Positions 15,301 through 20,031 of a stretch of 20,031 bases of DNA are shown here, one piece after another. This stretch comes from Lachnospiraceae bacterium. GTDB lineage: Bacteria; Bacillota; Clostridia; Lachnospirales; Lachnospiraceae. Where the stretch lies: positions 1-20,031 of the forward strand of contig JAGCRJ010000275.1 of assembly GCA_017964745.1 (NCBI GenBank), given 5' to 3'. The translations under genes and the position numbers were made by a program. Each line of letters opens with the position of its first letter. Within the stretch, counting starts at the first letter, position 1. Below the pieces are notes generated by a model that was not told the origin of the DNA, ran no database searches, and saw only the letters and a list, made by a program, of their open reading frames with translations.

Positions 15301-16560
15301 ATGTACAGACCGAAGATCGCCCCTATGGGCTGGAACAGCTGGGATTGTTACGGAGCTGCCGTAACGGAAAAGGAAGTAAGACAGAATGCCGAATTCATGG
15401 CTTCTCATCTGAAGCAGTACGGATGGGAATACGTGGTTGTTGATATACAGTGGTATGAGCCCGGTGCAACGACTCATGAGTACAGACCCTTTGCCGATCT
15501 GTGCATGGATGAATACGGAAGGCTTCTTCCCGCTCCGAACAGATTTCCTTCTGCGGAAGGCGGTAAGGGCTTTGCACCTCTTGCGGAATATGTCCATTCC
15601 CTCGGACTTAAATTCGGCATACATATAATGAGAGGAATCCCCCGTCAGGCTGTGCACAGAGATCTTCCCGTGCTCGGAACGGATAAAACCGCAAGGGATG
15701 CGGCAAGATTCAACAGCATCTGCATGTGGAATCCGGATATGTACGGAGCTAAGGCCGATGAGAACGGAAGGGCATATTATGATTCCATATTTAAGCTTTA
15801 TGCCGGATGGGGTGTCGACTTCATAAAGTGCGACGACATCTGCAGGGAGCTTCCTCACGAGGAAGAGGAAATGAAGATGCTCTCGGATGCGCTTAATTCA
15901 TGCGGAAGGGAGATGGTGCTTTCACTTTCACCCGGACCCGCACTTTTGGAAAAGGCGGAAGTCTACAAGCAGCTTGCCAATATGTGGCGAATAACGGATG
16001 ACTTCTGGGATGACTGGAAACTTCTGTATGCTATGTTTGAACGTGCGGAAAAATGGAGCATACATGCGGGTGCGGGTCATTACCCCGATGCGGATATGCT
16101 TCCCATCGGACCGATCAAGCAGGACTATGACACGAACAACAGGACCGCATTTACGGAAGATGAGCAGATTACCATGATGACCCTCTGGTGCATCATGCGT
16201 TCTCCTCTTATGATCGGCGGAGAGATGACACGCTTCGATGATTTTACGATGAAGCTGATCACCAACGATCAGGTTCTCAGGATGCACAGGAATTCGAGAA
16301 ACGCTCGTCAGATATTCAGAAGAGAAATAGCGGGCAGAGAATTCGCTTTATGGATGGCGGATGATTCCGAAGGCGGAAAGTATATTGCCGTATTTAACCT
16401 GTCGGATGAAGACGCCGGTTTGGAATTTGGCCCGGAAGAACTTGAAGGAGTTACGGAAAATACAGCCGCAGTCGAGCTTTGGAGCGGCAAGACGTATACA
16501 CTCGGAAGTACTTTTAAGACAGATCTTCCCGCCCACGGGTCAAAGGTTTTCCGTATCTGA
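15301..16560 (+). CDS. Glycoside hydrolase family 27 alpha-galactosidase-like enzyme, cytoplasmic
   Basis: This encodes 419 residues with AGGAGG at 15288-15293. The opening APMGWNSWDCYG is the GH27 hallmark. The predicted nucleophile is Asp178 (DFIKCDD, replacing the usual LKYDN), and the acid/base is Asp234 (WRITDDFWDDW), aligned to human alpha-galactosidase A Asp231. CMWNPDMYG and SPLMIGGEM are further (beta/alpha)8-barrel landmarks. A C-terminal beta domain follows from about residue 335 (ALWMADDSEGGKYIAVFNLSD). There is no signal peptide, so it acts on imported sugars such as raffinose-type or galactomannan oligosaccharides. Other GH27 activities (alpha-N-acetylgalactosaminidase, beta-L-arabinopyranosidase) cannot be excluded, and the substitutions around the nucleophile argue for caution. 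It starts 17 bases after the kinase and shares its terminator, yet no sugar transporter is adjacent. Confidence 0.9.
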   Translation: MYRPKIAPMGWNSWDCYGAAVTEKEVRQNAEFMASHLKQYGWEYVVVDIQWYEPGATTHEYRPFADLCMDEYGRLLPAPNRFPSAEGGKGFAPLAEYVHSLGLKFGIHIMRGIPRQAVHRDLPVLGTDKTARDAARFNSICMWNPDMYGAKADENGRAYYDSIFKLYAGWGVDFIKCDDICRELPHEEEEMKMLSDALNSCGREMVLSLSPGPALLEKAEVYKQLANMWRITDDFWDDWKLLYAMFERAEKWSIHAGAGHYPDADMLPIGPIKQDYDTNNRTAFTEDEQITMMTLWCIMRSPLMIGGEMTRFDDFTMKLITNDQVLRMHRNSRNARQIFRREIAGREFALWMADDSEGGKYIAVFNLSDEDAGLEFGPEELEGVTENTAAVELWSGKTYTLGSTFKTDLPAHGSKVFRI

Positions 16561-16588
16561 TACGGATGATTGCTTACGGGGAAATGAG

Positions 16589-16622
16589 AAAGGCCGGTAA
16601 CCGAAAGGTTACCGGCCTTTTG
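16589..16622. terminator. Bidirectional terminator between GH27 and nitroreductase genes
   Basis: A perfect 14-bp stem (AAAGGCCGGTAACC, 16589-16602, with 16607-16620) is closed by a GAAA tetraloop. The flanking A and T tracts serve both strands. It ends the plus-strand ABC/two-component/GH27 unit and, on the minus strand, follows the nitroreductase stop at 16624 directly. Confidence 0.92.
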
Positions 16623-16623
16623 A

Positions 16624-17433
16624 TCAGCATATCTTTACGCTTGCGATGTACTGCGCATCATTCGGGATATTAAGTCCCGGATCGCTTACGGTGACGTCCG
16701 CACGCTTTCCTTTATCCTCAACGCCCATTACAAAATGGGCCAGGGCGATACCTATATCGGTCTTCTGAAGATCGCCCGTCGATTCATTTACGTAGCCCTT
16801 GTCTTTCTTTTCATAGAAATGGTAAATATCGTCCTTAAGGATGATCCTCCAGGGCTGTTTGTTGACTGCCGAAGGCGCCCATCTTACCATTTCGAGGATA
16901 TCGGACATCTCATCATCCGGAGTAAGTGCCTTTCCCCATTCATCCTTAAAAAAGAGCTTATCGGGTGAAATACGGGAATCTGCTCCGACTCCTTTACGCA
17001 TCATGACCTCTTTGACGGATCTCTTGTTTGCGGGATATCCCAGCGGACTGACGCAGGGCATCATATCTCCGGTCTTTACTCCTGCAGCCGCTTCGAACAT
17101 ATCCCTTTTCATGGTTCCGCCTATCATGACGGTTCCTATCCCGAGATCCCAGGCGTGCATGATGAGCTTTTCAAAGGAATAACCGAAAGCCACATCGGCA
17201 TACGGCTTCTTTTCGACCTTGCCTGCCACATACAGCTGCTCGCCCGAAAGGACGGGACTGCTCAGCCCGTACTCCTTTGCGTCCAGAAGTATAAACTCTA
17301 CCGGGATATCAAAGGGATTTGGGATGTCCCTGATGTACTCTTTGATATCATTCAGGTGCTCCGACGAAAGAGGTCTTGTGTCAAATGTCCTGACACTCTT
17401 TCTGCTCTTTATTTTTTCTGCTAAATTTTCCAT
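16624..17433 (-). CDS. Nitroreductase family protein (two-domain, TM1586-like)
   Basis: This encodes 269 residues from the ATG at 17433; an in-frame GTG at 17439 would add two residues but has no ribosome binding site before it. The opening IKSRKSVRTFDTRPLS is the FMN-binding start of nitroreductases. FEKLIMHAWDLGIGTVMIGGT and MVRWAPSAVNKQPWRIIL are the later cofactor-region motifs. The order, with the APSAxNxQPW motif in the second half, matches the fused or pseudo-dimeric 'putative TM nitroreductase' family (PF14512) as I recall it. The substrate is unknown; an FMN-dependent NAD(P)H oxidoreductase is the safest statement. It begins seven bases after the gpx stop, so it is in an operon with a peroxidase, which suggests a redox-stress role. 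Confidence 0.87.
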   Translation of the reverse strand: MENLAEKIKSRKSVRTFDTRPLSSEHLNDIKEYIRDIPNPFDIPVEFILLDAKEYGLSSPVLSGEQLYVAGKVEKKPYADVAFGYSFEKLIMHAWDLGIGTVMIGGTMKRDMFEAAAGVKTGDMMPCVSPLGYPANKRSVKEVMMRKGVGADSRISPDKLFFKDEWGKALTPDDEMSDILEMVRWAPSAVNKQPWRIILKDDIYHFYEKKDKGYVNESTGDLQKTDIGIALAHFVMGVEDKGKRADVTVSDPGLNIPNDAQYIASVKIC

Positions 17434-17440
17434 ACTCACC

Positions 17441-17980
17441 TTACAATAAAGACTTTATGCACTCTTCAACCTTGGCCATATCGGCGGTGGGCTCAAAACG
17501 TGCAACAACATTACCTTCACGGTCAACAACAAATTTGGTGAAGTTCCACTTGATGTCCGGCTTGGATGCCCAGTCGGGATCGGCAGCACCTAACATGTTC
17601 TCGAGAACGGACTTCAGTTCGTGATCGTCAAATCCCTCGAAGCCTTTCTGAGCTTTAAGGAATGTGTAGAGGGGAAGCTCGTTTTCACCGTTTACATCGG
17701 ACTTTTTCATCTGAGGGAAAGTGGTATTATAGTGGAGAGTGCAGAACTCATGGATCTCATCATCGGTTCCGGGAGCCTGTGCTCCGAACTGGTTGCAGGG
17801 GATGTCCAGGATCTCAAGTCCCTTGTCATGATACTCCATGTATAATTTCTCGATCGGCTCATACTGGGGTGTGAATCCGCAGCCAGTAGCCGTATTTACG
17901 ATAAGGACTACCTTGCCCTTGTATTCTGACAGACTGAGCTTTTCTCCCTTGCGGGTGGCAACTTCGTGATCATAGAACAT
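17441..17980 (-). CDS. Second glutathione peroxidase family thiol peroxidase (Cys type)
   Basis: This encodes 179 residues from the ATG at 17980, which has AGGAGG (complement of 17989-17994); a longer in-frame reading from 18073 would start inside the promoter. The peroxidatic residue is Cys34 (NTATGCGFTPQY), with Gln68 (FGAQAPG), Trp145 and Asn146 (WNFTKFVVD), and a likely resolving Cys80 (HEFCTLHY). As in the other copy, this points to a thioredoxin-dependent 2-Cys mechanism. It is very similar to the enzyme at 8944-9486, most clearly in the first 95 residues and the C-terminal third. The main difference is the ~20 residues after GFEGF, so it is probably an old duplicate or a separately kept paralogue. 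It is followed by a nitroreductase gene. Confidence 0.94.
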   Translation of the reverse strand: MFYDHEVATRKGEKLSLSEYKGKVVLIVNTATGCGFTPQYEPIEKLYMEYHDKGLEILDIPCNQFGAQAPGTDDEIHEFCTLHYNTTFPQMKKSDVNGENELPLYTFLKAQKGFEGFDDHELKSVLENMLGAADPDWASKPDIKWNFTKFVVDREGNVVARFEPTADMAKVEECIKSLL

Positions 17981-18043
17981 ATTCGTTTCCTCCTTGTTTA
18001 AGTTTGATACGCCGGTTTTGATTTTTGTTATACCTTTTATCAA

Positions 18044-18073
18044 ATTATATTTCGCACAATATAAAATTGTCAA
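18044..18073 (-). promoter_or_regulatory. Sigma-A-type promoter of the second gpx operon
   Basis: On the minus strand TTGACA (18073-18068) is followed by an 18-base spacer and TATAAT (18049-18044). It lies about 65 bases upstream of the gpx start. A TTTGATA motif abuts the -10 box (complement of 18038-18044), and an inverted copy lies at 18003-18009. Confidence 0.82.
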
Positions 18074-18179
18074 GATATTTTTTTACTGTTTTTTTGAATT
18101 CACGGAGTGTATATTATTACAGTGATAAACGGGCGTATGCCTGTTTGTGTCAGAACTGTCAGACTGTCCGGAGGTTTTT

Positions 18180-18950
18180 ATGCTGAATCAGTTTTCAAGG
18201 ACTCAGTTGATATACGGAGTTGAAGCAATGGGGAAGCTTGCGGCTTCCCGTGTTGCTGTATTCGGGATCGGAGGAGTCGGCGGATATGTGGTGGAGGCTC
18301 TGGCCAGAAGCGGAATAGGCGCCATCGATCTGATCGATGACGACAAGGTCTGTCTTACCAACGTAAACCGTCAGATAATCGCCACCAGGAAGTCACTCGG
18401 AAAATACAAGGTGGACGTAGCGGAAGAGAGGATACATGATATAAACCCCGACTGCAAAGTCAGGGCCTATAAAACTTTCTTTTTGCCGGAAACCCAGGAT
18501 CAGTTTGATTTTACGGAATATGATTACGTGGTTGATGCAATAGATACTGTAACCGGAAAGCTTGCCATAATCGAAAAAGCCAATGCGGCGGGCGTTCCCG
18601 TTATGTCTTCCATGGGTGCGGGAAATAAGATAGATGCATCACTTTTTGAAGTTGCGGATATCTATGATACTTCAGTCTGTCCCCTTGCCAAGGTAATGCG
18701 CCATGAATGCAAGAAGAGAGGCATCAAGCATCTGAAGGTGGTCTATTCGAAGGAAAAGCCCATAAGGCCCCTGGAAGATATGTCCATAAGCTGCAGGACA
18801 AACTGCATATGCCCTCCCGGAGCCGCAAGGAAATGCACGGAAAGAAGGGATATCCCGGGCTCCACTGCTTTTGCTCCTTCGGTGGCCGGACTGATCATCG
18901 CAGGTGAAGTGATAAATGATCTGACCGGAAAGAAAAGCATTAAGGGTTAG
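18180..18950 (+). CDS. tcdA: tRNA threonylcarbamoyladenosine dehydratase (TcdA/CsdL)
   Basis: This encodes 256 residues from the ATG at 18180, which has GGAGG at 18170-18174 five bases upstream; a GTG at 18147 in frame is less likely. It is an E1-like (ThiF/MoeB) enzyme. It has the nucleotide-binding GIGGVGG (29-35), the acidic DDD (53-55) and the NVNRQ motif (61-65). The family signature follows: MSSMGAGNKIDASLFEVADIYDT, CPLAKVMRHECKKRGI and the C-terminal RKCTERRDIPGSTAFAPSVAGLIIAGEV. In the family it uses ATP to cyclise t6A at tRNA position 37 to ct6A. Four Cys cluster near CRTNCICPPGAARKC and could bind metal or be redox-active; this is inference. The 3' end overlaps the convergent aldo/keto reductase by 11 bases. 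Confidence 0.94.
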   Translation: MLNQFSRTQLIYGVEAMGKLAASRVAVFGIGGVGGYVVEALARSGIGAIDLIDDDKVCLTNVNRQIIATRKSLGKYKVDVAEERIHDINPDCKVRAYKTFFLPETQDQFDFTEYDYVVDAIDTVTGKLAIIEKANAAGVPVMSSMGAGNKIDASLFEVADIYDTSVCPLAKVMRHECKKRGIKHLKVVYSKEKPIRPLEDMSISCRTNCICPPGAARKCTERRDIPGSTAFAPSVAGLIIAGEVINDLTGKKSIKG

Positions 18951-20031
18951 GCGAAGATGATCTTCTGAACATAAATCTGCGTACTATATTTATACCGATC
19001 TTGTAGGGAAGCGGACGGAGTGCTTTGTCTGCTTCCTTTAATTTTTCTCTTATTGGGATATTCTGCGGACAGTGCATTTCACACTTTCCGCACTCTATGC
19101 ACTGGTCGGGGAATCCAGGCTCCCGCGTCAGCCCGACGGTCTGCGCATACTGAAAACGGCCGTCGCTCTTTGACTCGATGTACATGGCGTTGTAGCATCT
19201 GAAGGCTCCGGGGATATCGACGCCCTTTGGACAAGGCATGCAATACCTGCAGCCGGTGCAGCCTACTTTTTCATTTTCTCTGATCTTATTTGTGACCTCG
19301 GCCAGAGTCCTGTGATCGGACTCCGTAAAATGTCCTGCGGGAGCATTAGCGGCAGTCCTGCAATTTTCCCGGACCATTTCGACACTGTTCATTCCGGACA
19401 GTACCACTGTTACTTCCGGCTGGTCGTACAGCCATCTTAAGCCCCATTCGGCGGGAGACCAGTCCCTGTCGCTTTCCTTCATTATCTTTTTGGCCGATTC
19501 GGGAAGCATGTTTACGAGCTTTCCGCCTCTTAAGGGTTCCATGATCACCACGGGGATACCCTTGGCAGCAGCGGCTTTCAGACCGTCGACTCCGGCCTGT
19601 GTATTTACATCGAAATAGTTATACTGGATCTGGCATATATCCCAGTCGTAATCATTCAGGATCTTAAGAAATCCTTCCGTCGTGCCGTGATACGAGAAAC
19701 CGATATTGCGGATCTGACCTGATGCTTTCTTTTCTTTGATCCAGTCAATGACACCGACATTTTTCAGTTTCTCCCACATTGCAACATCGGTAAGATGATG
19801 CATCAGGTAATAATCTATATAGTCGGTCCGAAGCCTTGAAAGCTCCTCGTTAAAATATCTGTCAAGAGCGGCATTGTTACTCACAAGATACTGAGGGAGC
19901 TTTGTTGCTATCTTTATCTTGTCCCTTATGCCGTTTTTTTCGAATATCTCTCCGATGGCAACTTCGCTGCCGGAGTAAACGTATGCGGTGTCGAAATAAT
20001 TCACACCGGCATTAAATAATGCCGGTGTGAA
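18940..20031 (-). CDS. Aldo/keto reductase with C-terminal double 4Fe-4S domain, N-terminus cut by window edge
   Basis: At least 354 residues are visible, and the frame is open to the right edge (FTPALFNAG before VNYFDTAYVYSGSEVAIGE). NYFDTAY carries the aldo/keto reductase Asp and Tyr-region motif, KIKIATKLP the Lys and YYLMHHL the His. The barrel continues through QIQYNYFDVN and VIMEPLRGGKL. The C-terminal domain has two ferredoxin-like motifs, CTGCRYCMPCPKG and CIECGKCEMHCPQNIP, each with four Cys. This matches the COG1453-type reductases of anaerobes, which probably exchange electrons with ferredoxin; the substrate is unknown. Roughly 35-40 N-terminal residues should be missing. The last 15 bases before the edge may be an assembly artefact because they complete a palindrome. 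Confidence 0.92.
   Translation of the reverse strand, partial: FTPALFNAGVNYFDTAYVYSGSEVAIGEIFEKNGIRDKIKIATKLPQYLVSNNAALDRYFNEELSRLRTDYIDYYLMHHLTDVAMWEKLKNVGVIDWIKEKKASGQIRNIGFSYHGTTEGFLKILNDYDWDICQIQYNYFDVNTQAGVDGLKAAAAKGIPVVIMEPLRGGKLVNMLPESAKKIMKESDRDWSPAEWGLRWLYDQPEVTVVLSGMNSVEMVRENCRTAANAPAGHFTESDHRTLAEVTNKIRENEKVGCTGCRYCMPCPKGVDIPGAFRCYNAMYIESKSDGRFQYAQTVGLTREPGFPDQCIECGKCEMHCPQNIPIREKLKEADKALRPLPYKIGINIVRRFMFRRSSSPNP
20000..20031. repeat. Perfect 32-base palindrome at the window end
   Basis: TTCACACCGGCATTA (20000-20014) is the exact reverse complement of 20017-20031, with only AA between. The right arm ends on the last base of the window, so the palindrome may extend further. It lies within the aldo/keto reductase reading frame. 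Confidence 0.9.

Noticed and set aside
15286..15858. A 190-codon minus-strand frame opposite the GH27 gene
   Set aside because: The plus strand encodes a well-conserved GH27 barrel here; the antisense frame is compositional shadow.
17981..18073. N-terminal extension of the second gpx starting at 18073
   Set aside because: The extension would cover the -35/-10 promoter and lies upstream of a strong AGGAGG before the ATG at 17980.
18081..18120. A promoter for tcdA around TATATT/TATTAT at 18110-18117
   Set aside because: The region is AT-rich, but no convincing -35 lies at proper spacing, so it is not listed as a feature.

Overview
The window most likely comes from an anaerobic Clostridia-type Firmicute, probably a Lachnospiraceae-like gut or rumen organism. 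The evidence is strong AGGAGG ribosome binding sites, consensus sigma-A promoters, an OhrR-type MarR regulator, a TcdA and ferredoxin-type aldo/keto reductase of the kind common in Clostridia, and type IV pilus-like genes in a low-to-mid GC background. I could not run a database search, so the taxonomy is inference. Both edges cut through genes.

Region 1 (1-8820, minus strand, transcribed leftwards) is a type IV pilus / type II secretion-like operon. A consensus promoter (8791-8819) and a hairpin leader precede a GspK/PilX-like pilin, a small GspI/PilV-like pilin, a GspJ/PilW-like pilin, a giant 1979-residue prepilin, a small membrane protein, and the start of a GspF/PilC inner-membrane platform protein cut by the left edge. 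The giant protein has a canonical class III leader and pilin helix. Its C-terminal ~1100 residues are about 29 GLUG-like GGxxG repeats, probably a beta-helix. The three minor pilins look like a tip/initiation complex, and the giant pilin looks like a pilin-anchored surface rod or adhesin. This is the most novel part of the window.

Region 2 (8872-9991, plus) is a peroxide-defence operon: a 2-Cys-type glutathione peroxidase and an OhrR-type thiol-sensing repressor, with a consensus promoter and a strong terminator.

Region 3 (10004-16620, plus) begins with a cluster of abutting palindromes and a direct repeat resembling an OmpR-family operator. One apparent transcription unit follows: ABC ATPase, two-domain FtsX/MacB-type permease, OmpR-family response regulator, histidine kinase and a cytoplasmic GH27 alpha-galactosidase, closed by a bidirectional terminator.

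Region 4 (16624-18073, minus) has a second glutathione peroxidase followed immediately by a nitroreductase, again from a near-consensus promoter. Both gpx promoter regions carry the same 7-mer (TTTGATA) in both orientations.

Region 5 (18180-20031) has tcdA (plus), which overlaps tail-to-tail with an aldo/keto reductase carrying two 4Fe-4S motifs (minus, N-terminus cut by the right edge). The last 32 bases form a perfect palindrome that may mark an assembly break. No tRNA, rRNA, CRISPR array or insertion sequence was seen, and no gene-free stretch exceeds 300 bases.
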